A stretch of DNA of 7,796 nucleotides, from the NCBI GenBank assembly GCA_964517355.1, contig CAZFCK010000222.1, positions 1 through 7,796 on the forward strand, read 5' to 3'. Positions 1-6,078 of this stretch are shown in pieces (position 1 is the first letter of the stretch; every line of letters begins with the position of its first letter). Under the pieces are notes generated by a model. It was not told the origin of the DNA. It worked only from the letters and a program-made list of their open reading frames with translations, and did no database searches. The position numbers and the translations under genes are program-made. Source of the DNA: CAZFCK01 sp964517355 (GTDB lineage: Bacteria; Desulfobacterota; Desulfovibrionia; Desulfovibrionales; Desulfovibrionaceae).

Positions 1-38
1 CCGGGGGGAAACCTTTCTCCAGAAAGGTTTCCCCCCGG
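1..38. repeat. Perfect 38-bp inverted repeat downstream of terL, candidate terminator
   Basis: Bases 1-18 (CCGGGGGGAAACCTTTCT) are exactly complementary to 21-38, with only two bases between the arms. An 18-bp, partly GC-rich stem would form in either transcript. It lies 48 bp after the terL stop codon, where a terminator for the leftward operon would be expected. The T-run that should follow the stem in the leftward transcript would lie outside the window, so termination is inferred. The A-run on the plus-strand right side (39-43) does not support rightward termination. The repeat may extend beyond the window edge. Confidence 0.75.
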
Positions 39-86
39 AAAAACCCAACAAGTCTTTAATCAGTGCTTCCATAAGGTTGACATGCT

Positions 87-1565
87 CTAATTCCAGTGTT
101 GTTGCCCGCTGGTACGGAAGCGCGCCTTGGCCTGCATGTATTGCAAGGCCTGGGTCAGGGCGTCGGTTTGGTCGGCGTACGCGCTGTTGGGGAAGCGCGT
201 GAGTTCGTCAAGAAACGCATCCAGCCAGGGCGCTTTATGCGGCAGGAAGACTTTGCCGGACTCCACGAGCGGAGACACCGCATGGGCGCGCAGCGCCTTG
301 TCTCCATCCACCACGCGCACGGCCAGCAGAGGCAGCCGGGTGCTCCGTTTCAGTTCCTGCACCAGGCTTTGCCCGCTGGCTTTGTCCTCCACAAGCACCA
401 CGTCGGGTTTCCACTGCTCATAGAGTTCGATGAGCAGACGCCGCAGTTCGGGATATTCAAGACGCTCCCTGCGCTGGTCCAGCAGGTAGTAGCCGTTCGT
501 GGCGGCGCGCCATGTCTGCCCCACGGAATAGGCGTTGTTGACGCCGGTTTTGAAGGCCGTGTCCCAGGATTGGACCGTCAATCCCGCATCGGGGGCGCCG
601 GTGCAGCGCCGCCACCAATGAAGCTTGAATATGCCGCCGGAGACAGGAGCGGGGCGCTGTTGCAACTGGCCCGCCGCGCCGTATGACCCCAGGGCCAGGG
701 CCAGCCGCGCCAAGGACCGCTTGTCGAAACGCTGCGGCCAGAGCGGCGCGTCTGGTTCGGTGCGGGGGTCTTCCACGCGCAAGCCCAGATTATGGGACGC
801 GGTGGAAAAGATGCGTCGCCCTTCCCAGGACGCGGGCAACACCAGATGCACATAGCCGCCCTGCTCCAGCACGTGGCCGCTCAAATCCCGTTCATGCAGC
901 CGTTGCATCACGATGACGTGCGCCCCTGTTTGGGGATTGTTGCAGCGCGTGCTCATGGCCTGGTCCCACCATTCAAGCACATTGCGCCGCTTTTTATCGC
1001 TCTGCGCCTCTCGTGCGTTGTGCGGATCGTCCGCGATCACATAGTCGCCGCCTTCGCCCGTCACCTGCCCTCCCACGGAAGTGGCCAGCCGGAACCCGGT
1101 GCGGTCGTTTTCGAACCGTTCCCGGGCGTTTTGATCGGCGCACAAGGCAAAGCGCCGTCCCCAGCAGTTTTGGTACCAGACGCCGCCGATCAGCCTCCGG
1201 CACTTGAGACTGTCGCGCACGGCCAGGGCGCGGGCGTAGCTCGCGAAAAGAAAACGGCGTTCAGGGTGGCGCGTCCAGACCCAGGCCGGCCAGAAAACGC
1301 TTACGGCCAGGCTTTTCATATGGCGCGGGGGCATATTGATAACGAGGCGCAGAATCTGCCCTTCGCACACGGCCTCCAGATGTTCGCAGACCGCCTCCAG
1401 GTGCCAGCCCGGGATGAAGGGTGTGGCGGGTTCGAGCACCGGCCAGGCCTGACGGCAAAATTCCATGAGGCGCGCCTCGGCCGCCGGGGCCTGTTCCAAG
1501 CGCTCAAGAGCGGCCATCCTTTCCCGGACCCGGTTGAGCAGACTCCCGGGGGGTGCATTTTTCAA
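87..1565 (-). CDS. terL: Phage terminase large subunit (ATPase/nuclease)
   Basis: This is the DNA-packaging motor subunit, which hydrolyses ATP to translocate phage DNA into the procapsid and cuts the concatemer. The N-terminal ATPase half shows a Walker A-like loop, MPPRHMKS, at residues 78-85 and a Walker B-like VIADDPH at 176-182. The C-terminal RNase H-like nuclease half shows SWDTAFK (Asp335), VLVEDKASGQ (Glu393/Asp394) and DQTDAL (Asp465/Asp468), the usual acidic metal ligands. At 492 residues it is full length for the family with the putative C-terminal domain (TIGR01630 type). The start is TTG at 1565, chosen because GGAGG lies six bases upstream; Met17 is the next in-frame ATG but lacks as good a site. 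The first 62 bp overlap the end of terS, which suggests translational coupling. The stop codon TAG sits in a TAGAGCAT sequence that matches the repeat family described elsewhere. Confidence 0.95.
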   Translation of the reverse strand: MKNAPPGSLLNRVRERMAALERLEQAPAAEARLMEFCRQAWPVLEPATPFIPGWHLEAVCEHLEAVCEGQILRLVINMPPRHMKSLAVSVFWPAWVWTRHPERRFLFASYARALAVRDSLKCRRLIGGVWYQNCWGRRFALCADQNARERFENDRTGFRLATSVGGQVTGEGGDYVIADDPHNAREAQSDKKRRNVLEWWDQAMSTRCNNPQTGAHVIVMQRLHERDLSGHVLEQGGYVHLVLPASWEGRRIFSTASHNLGLRVEDPRTEPDAPLWPQRFDKRSLARLALALGSYGAAGQLQQRPAPVSGGIFKLHWWRRCTGAPDAGLTVQSWDTAFKTGVNNAYSVGQTWRAATNGYYLLDQRRERLEYPELRRLLIELYEQWKPDVVLVEDKASGQSLVQELKRSTRLPLLAVRVVDGDKALRAHAVSPLVESGKVFLPHKAPWLDAFLDELTRFPNSAYADQTDALTQALQYMQAKARFRTSGQQHWN

Positions 1566-2118
1566 GAAGAGCCTCCAATTGCGCCAGCTCCTTTTTCTGT
1601 AGCCGGCTCAGATCAATGTGTTGCGTGAACATGGCGGCGTCGTCCTTCAGGCCGGTGAGGCGCAGGCTTTTCCCGGAACGCGCCAGGGGCGACCAATGCT
1701 TGAGCCACCAGGCAGCGGCCTGCCACTGGGGGCGCATGCCGCTGCGCTTGGAGGTTTTGCGCACGGGCACGCCCGCGGCGTCGAGATACACGGTTGTTTC
1801 CAGGATTTCGCAATTGCCCTGGGCCGCGTCCTCCAGCACTTTTATGAACCGCACTTCAGCCCTGGCCATGGCTTCGTCCACGGCCAGCCAGAAGCGCACA
1901 TAGGGTGTCTCTTCCTTTCGAATTCTGGCGGTTGGGGATTTGTCCAGACGGTCCAGTTCGCGGCGCCCACGTTTCACCCAGATGTAGAAACTCGAGGCGG
2001 CAATGCCCGCCATGGCCGTGGCGGCAGTGACGCAATTGCCACGCGAGAGCTGTTCGCAAATGGTTTTTTGGCATTCCGGCGTCAGCTTGCGCGGACCCGG
2101 ATGCTGCGGTTCAGGCAT
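1504..2118 (-). CDS. terS: Phage terminase small subunit
   Basis: This is the likely DNA-recognition subunit of the packaging complex, acting with the large subunit encoded directly downstream. It has 204 residues. Residues 12-52 (KLTPECQKTICEQL ... SSFYIWVKRG) form a helix-turn-helix of the kind found at the N terminus of many terminase small subunits, followed by a charged helical region and a Lys/Arg-rich tail. ATG at 2118 is preceded by GGAG with a seven-base spacer. It overlaps the methyltransferase stop codon by 8 bp, so the two are probably translationally coupled. The frame stays open upstream to 2256, but that extension lies within the methyltransferase gene and is Pro/Trp/Arg-rich like a shadow frame. 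The assignment rests on the HTH, the length and the position before terL; a generic phage HTH protein is the alternative. Confidence 0.8.
   Translation of the reverse strand: MPEPQHPGPRKLTPECQKTICEQLSRGNCVTAATAMAGIAASSFYIWVKRGRRELDRLDKSPTARIRKEETPYVRFWLAVDEAMARAEVRFIKVLEDAAQGNCEILETTVYLDAAGVPVRKTSKRSGMRPQWQAAAWWLKHWSPLARSGKSLRLTGLKDDAAMFTQHIDLSRLQKKELAQLEALLEKCTPRESAQPGPGKDGRS
1572..1576 (-). promoter_or_regulatory. Shine-Dalgarno site that fixes the TTG start of terL
   Basis: GGAGG on the minus strand is followed by six bases (CTCTTC) and then TTG AAA AAT GCA. It lies inside the terS reading frame. It is the reason for choosing a TTG start over the in-frame ATG 16 codons downstream. Confidence 0.7.
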
Positions 2119-3220
2119 GGGGCGTCTCCGATTTCCTGTAAGAGGCGAGTCGTGCGGCCACATGGACCGCCACGGCGCGCATGAACAACGGAGGCACGGC
2201 GTTCCCCACCCGGCTGATACTGCGGTGCCAGGCGGCTGGGGCATCTTCGCCGGCAAAGCGATAGGCGTCCGGAAACGAGGCCAGACGCTTGTATTCCGCA
2301 GGGGAAAGCGTGCGCGTATGCAACGGATGGCAATGGCTGTTGCGCAGATACGGGCGCTTGTCCCGGCCGTTCGCGCTGCTTGCCGTGAGCGTCGGGCTGG
2401 GGGCGTTCCATAGCAGACGGCGCTGGTGACCGGCGTAACGTGTGCCTTGGGCCGCGCGGGCGGCCAGACGCCAGGTGCGTGTGGCGCGCCCCTGCGGGGA
2501 TTCGTCCACCCAGACGTGTCCCGTTTCCGGGACAGGGTGGGCGGGCAAATCCCAGAGAGCCGCGCACAGGGGACGCGGCCAACTCAGGGGCGGGGGCGGA
2601 CACGGCTCCCGGCCGCAATCGGCCCGCAGTCCTATGACGATGCAGCGGCGGCGGTGCTGGGGCACGTTGTAATAGGCTGTGTTTATGATCCATGCGCCCA
2701 CGCGGTAGCCGCAGTCCCGTAGCGCGCGGAAAACCGGCGCGAAGAACGGGCGCCCCTTTTCATGAAGAAGCCCATCCACGTTTTCCATGACAAAGGCTTT
2801 GGGGCGCAGGCACCTCACCATGCGGGGCACTTCCCAGAGCAGCCCGTTACGCGGGTCCTCCGGCCGCCTGCGGCCGGCGCGGCTGAAGCCCTGGCACGGG
2901 GGCGACGCTTCCAAAACGTCCAGCTCGCCCCGCTCCATGCGGCACAGGCGCAAGGCCTGCTCCGCGCACAGGTTGCGTATGTCTCCGGCGAAAAGGGGCG
3001 TGGCCGGAAAATGGGCCGCCAGTGTCGCGGCCGCGTCGGCGTTGTTTTCAACGGCCAGCCGCAGCCGGTATCCGGCCATGGAAAAACCCAGGGCCGAACC
3101 TCCGGCCCCGGCAAACAGAGAGACAACGGCCGGAGCTTCACGCGGCTTGGGCGCGCAATGACTGTCCCAGGCGGCGTTGAGCAGCTCCGGATAACTCGGT
3201 TTCGCGTCTACATGTTTCAT
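2111..3220 (-). CDS. Orphan DNA (cytosine-5-)-methyltransferase
   Basis: This enzyme transfers a methyl group from S-adenosylmethionine to carbon 5 of cytosine in a specific DNA sequence. Conserved motifs appear in the canonical order: SAM-binding SLFAGAGGSALGF (residues 34-46, motif I), catalytic PPCQGFS (107-113, Cys109, motif IV), ENV (146-148, motif VI), QHRRR (188-192, motif VIII), a variable target-recognition region around 200-300, and RVGNAVPP (337-344, motif X). At 369 residues it is full length. No restriction endonuclease lies nearby, so it is probably solitary and may protect phage DNA from host restriction or mark packaging or regulatory sites. ATG at 3220 has no clear Shine-Dalgarno sequence. 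It was chosen because the upstream open frame runs through the ParB gene with unlikely composition. The target sequence cannot be read from the protein. Confidence 0.93.
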   Translation of the reverse strand: MKHVDAKPSYPELLNAAWDSHCAPKPREAPAVVSLFAGAGGSALGFSMAGYRLRLAVENNADAAATLAAHFPATPLFAGDIRNLCAEQALRLCRMERGELDVLEASPPCQGFSRAGRRRPEDPRNGLLWEVPRMVRCLRPKAFVMENVDGLLHEKGRPFFAPVFRALRDCGYRVGAWIINTAYYNVPQHRRRCIVIGLRADCGREPCPPPPLSWPRPLCAALWDLPAHPVPETGHVWVDESPQGRATRTWRLAARAAQGTRYAGHQRRLLWNAPSPTLTASSANGRDKRPYLRNSHCHPLHTRTLSPAEYKRLASFPDAYRFAGEDAPAAWHRSISRVGNAVPPLFMRAVAVHVAARLASYRKSETPHA

Positions 3221-3300
3221 TATTTTCAAGTAGTGGTTGTAATGGTTTGCGGAACGAGCCTTTGGCGGTGGAAATGCGGCGGAAAGGCCCTGGGCCGCTA

Positions 3301-3327
3301 GCCGTGTTTCCAGGCGAAAAGCTCTAG
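3301..3327. repeat. Degenerate copy of the GCCTTG-TTY-CAAGGCGAA repeat core
   Basis: The first 20 bases match 18 of 20 bases of the segment starting at 4666, and both continue into a CTAG after GAAAA. In this copy the two differences break the hairpin stem that is perfect at 4666-4680. The copy occupies part of the 103-bp gap between the ParB-like gene and the methyltransferase, and its CTAG supplies the TAG stop codon of the ParB-like gene. Confidence 0.5.
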
Positions 3328-3833
3328 CCGGCGATGACGCCCCCGCAATGGGGGCAATGCCGCAGTAACGTGGAGCGTTCCGGCGCGTAAGTCGGTGGAG
3401 CTGTTTTCGGAACCGGTGCGTCCTGGAGTAGGCCTTGGATAAAGGCGGTGCCGAACCCGGTATGGGGCAGCAGTTCCGGGGCAAGCGCCAGCAGCCTTTG
3501 GAGCGCGGAGGCGATGGCTTCTGGCCGCCAGTGGCTTTCCGCTGCGCGGTTGTCCGCCAAGGCGGTCAGCAGAACGCGCTCCGGCGAGAGGCCGCACCGT
3601 ACGATCACCGGGATTTCGGCGAGACCGAGACGCAGTGCTGCGGCAAACCGGGCGTTTCCCTTGATGATTTCGCCGTTGGGCGCCGCGACAATGGGCTGGT
3701 CGAAGCCGCACACGGCGATACTGCGCGCGATGCGCTCTATTTGCTCATCCGGGTGCGCCTTGGCGCTTTCCGGTAATGGGCGCAGCCGCTCCGGCGCGAG
3801 CCATGTCAGATGCGGGTCTATGCCATGCGTCAT
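3324..3833 (-). CDS. ParB/Spo0J N-terminal-like nuclease/CTPase-fold protein
   Basis: A 169-residue protein with a ParB-N fold signature: VCGFDQPIVA (41-50) followed by NGEIIKGNARFAAALRLG (53-70) and IPVIV (74-78). This matches the GxxxGxxR-type motif of the ParB/sulfiredoxin superfamily. LTALADNRAAES (89-100) is also typical of phage members of this group. Such small ParB-like proteins are common beside phage methyltransferases and terminases, where their exact role is uncertain; a DNA-binding or nuclease partner is possible. There is no parA neighbour, so plasmid-style partitioning is unlikely. The C terminus ends with CPHCG (160-164), half of a possible zinc site. ATG at 3833 is preceded by GGAGG with a nine-base spacer, which favours it over an open frame beginning at 3899. 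The TAG stop lies within a repeat fragment. Confidence 0.83.
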   Translation of the reverse strand: MTHGIDPHLTWLAPERLRPLPESAKAHPDEQIERIARSIAVCGFDQPIVAAPNGEIIKGNARFAAALRLGLAEIPVIVRCGLSPERVLLTALADNRAAESHWRPEAIASALQRLLALAPELLPHTGFGTAFIQGLLQDAPVPKTAPPTYAPERSTLLRHCPHCGGVIAG

Positions 3834-3918
3834 AAGAGAGATCCTCCATGCAGGAACGTCAAGTGCGGCTCGCGGGACAGTGCGCCACGGGCCGCACACG
3901 CTTGGGGCGTTATGAATA

Positions 3919-4179
3919 TCAGGGCCAGAATTTTTGCCACATGCGCTGGGCCATGAAGGCGGCCACGGCGGCGGCGCCGGAAATGGTCCACATGCGTTGG
4001 CGCATTTCGCGCACGTCCTTGGTCAATGTTTCCACTTGCCGCTCCCGGACAAGACAACGCTCCCCGAGCAGGGTCTTAATTTCGGCGAGCAGGGTGCTTT
4101 GCTCGTGCTGCCCCGCCTTGAGCGCGTCTATGCTGGTCCAGATGTCGCGGAGTTCTTCACGCAGTTCTTGAGCGAGCAT
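3919..4179 (-). CDS. Small coiled-coil protein with C-terminal membrane segment (holin-associated or XhlA-like)
   Basis: An 86-residue protein. Residues 1-62 form a highly charged amphipathic helix (LAQELREELRDIW, then LLAEIKTLLGER, then VETLTKDVREMR) that is likely to be a coiled coil. Residues 63-80 (MWTISGAAAVAAFMAQRM) look like one short transmembrane helix, followed by the basic/aromatic end WQKFWP. This architecture resembles XhlA-type and other small membrane proteins encoded beside phage holins and endolysins, so a role in lysis at the inner membrane is inferred from architecture and place. AAGGA lies seven bases before the ATG. It follows the holin-like gene by 53 bp. I do not recognise a specific family with certainty; a lysis accessory or an anti-holin are alternatives. 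Confidence 0.72.
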   Translation of the reverse strand: MLAQELREELRDIWTSIDALKAGQHEQSTLLAEIKTLLGERCLVRERQVETLTKDVREMRQRMWTISGAAAVAAFMAQRMWQKFWP

Positions 4180-4232
4180 GGCGACATCCTTGTACGGCGC
4201 ATCGTTTCGGGAATTGCGGGACGTTGCGCGCC

Positions 4233-4427
4233 TTATCCATTGGTTTGCGGCTCCTGGGGAGCTTGTTTGCCGTCTACCCAGCCTTGCGCGACCAGATAAC
4301 TGACCACGATGCCGGCGAAGCCGAGGACCGAGTCTTCCGGAAGATGCAATCCAAGAAGGTCGTTGGCGAGCATGACCGCCGAGCCGATGATGGCCATCCA
4401 GAATTTTCTTGAGTTGAGCTTGTGCAT
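4233..4427 (-). CDS. Small two-helix phage holin-like protein
   Basis: A 64-residue membrane protein with two predicted transmembrane helices: residues 9-27 (FWMAIIGSAVMLANDLLGL) and 34-50 (VLGFAGIVVSYLVAQGW). A short loop (HLPEDS) separates them, the N terminus is basic (MHKLNSRK) and the tail is polar (DGKQAPQEPQTNG). Holins of this size form lesions in the inner membrane and time the release or activation of the endolysin. The gene lies between the amidase and the small coiled-coil membrane protein, a normal lysis-cassette order. AAGGAG precedes the ATG at 4427 with seven bases between. The longer open frame to 4502 would begin inside the repeat element and is rejected. A roughly 320-bp noncoding repeat block separates this gene from the amidase, breaking the otherwise tight operon. 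Confidence 0.75.
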   Translation of the reverse strand: MHKLNSRKFWMAIIGSAVMLANDLLGLHLPEDSVLGFAGIVVSYLVAQGWVDGKQAPQEPQTNG

Positions 4428-4461
4428 GGGGGGACTCCTTTTCCCGTTATCATTGTGATGA

Positions 4462-4590
4462 CTAGAGCATTTAAACTTTGAAAAAGTTGAAAGGCTCGGC
4501 AAAGATTTGCTTGCAAATCTTTGCCGTGAAATGATTGTAGGCGGGCTTTGCCCGCCGTTAAGCGATCATTTCAAGCGTTAACTGCTCTAG
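4462..4590. repeat. Nested palindromic (REP-like) element bounded by CTAGAGCA / TGCTCTAG
   Basis: The outer ends CTAGAGCA (4462-4469) and TGCTCTAG (4583-4590) are inverted copies. Inside are three stacked inverted repeats. The first is 4497-4509 with 4514-4526 (CGGCAAAGATTTG, 13 bp, 4-base loop). The second is TGAAATGAT at 4527-4535 with ATCATTTCA at 4565-4573. The third, inside the second, is GGCGGGC at 4540-4546 with GCCCGCC at 4550-4556 (TTT loop). There is no T-run after any stem in either direction, so a repetitive palindromic element fits better than a simple terminator. It lies in the noncoding gap between amidase and holin. The right end shares its CTAG with the next element. Confidence 0.75.
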
Positions 4591-4637
4591 AGCATCTCAC
4601 GCTTGAAAAGCGCTAGATGCTCTTATGCATTTCCCTG
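4588..4637. repeat. 50-bp direct repeat, copy 1 (hairpin element)
   Basis: This 50-bp segment is identical to 7747-7796. It contains a hairpin: AGAGCATCT (4589-4597) pairs with AGATGCTCT (4615-4623), and inside that CGCTT pairs with AAGCG around a GAA loop. The last five bases (CCCTG) begin the next hairpin. Because the second copy is cut by the window edge, the full shared length is unknown. Confidence 0.9.
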
Positions 4638-4661
4638 AAACAATTGGAAATTGTTTCAGGG
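4633..4661. repeat. 13-bp perfect hairpin CCCTGAAACAATT / AATTGTTTCAGGG
   Basis: Bases 4633-4645 are exactly complementary to 4649-4661 around a three-base loop (GGA). It overlaps the end of the 50-bp direct repeat and is part of the same mosaic. No T-run follows on either strand. Confidence 0.8.
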
Positions 4662-4663
4662 GA

Positions 4664-4694
4664 GAGCCTTGTTTCAAGGCGAAAATGCGCTAGG
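4664..4694. repeat. Repeat core GAGCCTTG-TTT-CAAGGCGAA...GCGCTAGG
   Basis: GCCTTG (4666-4671) pairs with CAAGGC (4675-4680) around TTT. The following GAAAATGCGCTAGGTG resembles GAAAAGCGCTAGATG in the 50-bp repeat. Related fragments occur at 3301-3327 and 6429-6459. This core closes the repeat mosaic about 50 bp before the amidase stop codon. The remaining bases, 4695-4745, hold nothing I recognise. Confidence 0.65.
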
Positions 4695-4745
4695 TGTTCA
4701 TATGGTAGTGGCCTTGATTGGGGCGCAGGGTTCAATGCGCGTGTC

Positions 4746-5366
4746 TCACAGCCTGACGCGCACAAGGGCTTCCCGATCACTGCATGCGCGCTCGATCCTG
4801 AACGGCACGCCCGCTGCCCGCCTGGCGCGGTCCAGCAGGCGCACGAATTCAGGATGCATGGGGCGCTTGAATTCGGCGGGGCGGAAGAAATCGATGCCCG
4901 GCCAAAAGTCTGCCCGAGGCGGATCATCAGGCAAACGGGCCGGCGCCCCTTTCCACCAGGAGGCCACGTCGAAACAGGGGCAGGCCTTGGTCACGCCGGG
5001 ATAGTCGCGGTGTCCCATCACTGCGGCTTGGGGAAAATGCGCCGTGAGATGCTCCAACAGGCAACGCAGTGCCGCGAATTGGTCGTTGGTGAAATTCATC
5101 TCAGGCAGATCGGCCTGGGCGGCTTTGCCCCCAATGAGACATATGCCGATGGAACGTGCGTTGTGCCCTTGCACGTGGGCGCCGGGTTGACGCAAGGGGC
5201 GTCCTTGTTCCATGGAGCCGTTGCGGCGGATGACGAAATGATAGCCGATGCCTGTAAATCCGCGATCTTTGTGCCAGCGGTCGATGGTCGCGGCCCCGAT
5301 GTCCATGTTGGGCGGGGTGTAGGCGCAATGCACGGCAATGGAATCAATGGTGCGTTTGACGTTCAT
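4746..5366 (-). CDS. N-acetylmuramoyl-L-alanine amidase (phage endolysin, Amidase_2 fold)
   Basis: This endolysin cleaves the amide bond between N-acetylmuramic acid and the L-alanine of the peptide stem, breaking peptidoglycan for phage release. Residues 5-137 match the T7-lysozyme/PGRP fold. The zinc ligands fall at His13 (IAVHCAYTPP), His119 (MGHRDYPG) and Cys129 (KACPCFD), with Tyr42 (IGYHFVIRRNG) and Lys127 at the expected catalytic positions. The tail from about residue 160 (FFRPAEFKRPMHPEFVRLLDRARRA) looks like the start of a peptidase M15-type or related wall domain, but it ends after some 45 residues. The tail may therefore be truncated. No signal peptide is seen, so export through the holin is expected. 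ATG at 5366 is preceded by GAGGA with a seven-base spacer and overlaps the upstream stop in an ATGA. An open frame continues upstream to 6032, but it is a shadow of the two preceding genes. Confidence 0.92.
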   Translation of the reverse strand: MNVKRTIDSIAVHCAYTPPNMDIGAATIDRWHKDRGFTGIGYHFVIRRNGSMEQGRPLRQPGAHVQGHNARSIGICLIGGKAAQADLPEMNFTNDQFAALRCLLEHLTAHFPQAAVMGHRDYPGVTKACPCFDVASWWKGAPARLPDDPPRADFWPGIDFFRPAEFKRPMHPEFVRLLDRARRAAGVPFRIERACSDREALVRVRL

Positions 5367-5665
5367 TGGGCTATCCTCACAAAGGCTCTGCCGTCGCGGT
5401 GGTCGCCAGGTTTGAAGCCGCAACGGATATGGCAGGGCGTGGCCGTGCCGCCGTGATCCACAACGGAACGGGAATAGGTGTCTCCCGTGTCTATCCAGGA
5501 GGCGCCGCCGTCGTAGGATATTTGCACCGTGATGGTGCCGGAGAAAGCGCCCCATATGGCGAGGTCGAAAGGCCGTTGTCCATGCTGCGGGCACCAGCCT
5601 GCGACATGAAGAGGGGGGCAAAAAGGGTGCTCCGCGTCGAGTGTTGCTTGGATTACATGTGGCAT
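5363..5665 (-). CDS. Hypothetical phage protein with one Asp-box motif
   Basis: A 100-residue protein of unknown function. It looks rich in beta strands: FDLAIWGAFSGTITVQISYDGG and the C-terminal RDGRAFVRIAQ. Residues 50-57 (SYDGGASW) fit the Asp-box pattern SxDxGxSW, otherwise seen in beta-propellers and in some phage carbohydrate-binding or tail proteins. A single box in so short a protein does not make a propeller. Four cysteines and five histidines are scattered through it. AAGGAGA precedes the ATG with nine bases between. The first 13 bp overlap the end of the Mor-family gene, and its stop overlaps the amidase ATG by 4 bp. It is therefore coupled to both and probably co-produced with the endolysin. 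There is no transmembrane segment or signal peptide. Confidence 0.72.
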   Translation of the reverse strand: MPHVIQATLDAEHPFCPPLHVAGWCPQHGQRPFDLAIWGAFSGTITVQISYDGGASWIDTGDTYSRSVVDHGGTATPCHIRCGFKPGDHRDGRAFVRIAQ

Positions 5666-6078
5666 GGTGGATTGTCTCCTTGTGTTTTCGCAATAATTTC
5701 AAGGATGCGCCGGCGTGAAAGGTTGTGTGTTTTTGCGAGAGCGCGGGTTGTTTCTCCTTGCGCGCGTGCGGCGCGGATGCGTTCGGCCCGGACAAGCCGC
5801 AGCAAGGAGTCGGGCATGGGCACGTCGATGCGGTCGCCGCCGAAACGGCGGGCCAGTTTTTGGGCGGACTCGGGACCGAGAAGCTCGCCCAAAGGGTGGG
5901 TCGGGGTGATGCTGCGCGGCACGTACAGCGGCCGGCCGCCATGCTGCGCCGTAAGGGACACGGTTCCCCAAACGCCGATGGCGTCTTTGATTTCGCGCAG
6001 TCCCGCGGGGACGGCGCGCCAATCAATCGCATCTAAATCAGCGGGGGAGAGGGGGGTACTGCCAATGTGTATGTTCAT
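5653..6078 (-). CDS. Mor-family transcription activator (Mu Mor/C-like)
   Basis: A 141-residue putative DNA-binding activator. In phage Mu, Mor switches on the middle operon and the related C protein the late genes, by recruiting host RNA polymerase to weak promoters. Residues 55-85 (RSITPTHPLGELLGPESAQKLARRFGG) resemble the dimerisation region, with the family-typical IDVP at 84-87. Residues 98-130 (AERIRAARAQG, then LAKTHNLSRRRILEII) form the C-terminal helix-turn-helix. Length and domain order match the family. GAGGTG precedes the ATG at 6078 with seven bases between. It is the first gene of the leftward operon, facing the CI-like repressor across 700 bp, so it is well placed to turn on lysis and packaging genes once repression is lifted. 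I did not find a confident binding site for it. Confidence 0.85.
   Translation of the reverse strand: MNIHIGSTPLSPADLDAIDWRAVPAGLREIKDAIGVWGTVSLTAQHGGRPLYVPRSITPTHPLGELLGPESAQKLARRFGGDRIDVPMPDSLLRLVRAERIRAARAQGETTRALAKTHNLSRRRILEIIAKTQGDNPPCHM

Noticed and set aside
1..72. Open minus-strand frame from ATG at 72 to the window edge
   Set aside because: No ribosome-binding site precedes it and most of it translates the perfect inverted repeat. A real gene cannot be supported from this window.
792..1628. 278-residue open frame on the plus strand opposite terL
   Set aside because: It lies antisense to clear terminase motifs. Such long shadow frames are expected in GC-rich DNA, and it shows no recognisable domain or good ribosome-binding site.
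4617..5456. 279-residue plus-strand open frame opposite the amidase
   Set aside because: It starts inside the repeat mosaic and runs antisense to the zinc-ligand motifs of the amidase, so it is a shadow frame.
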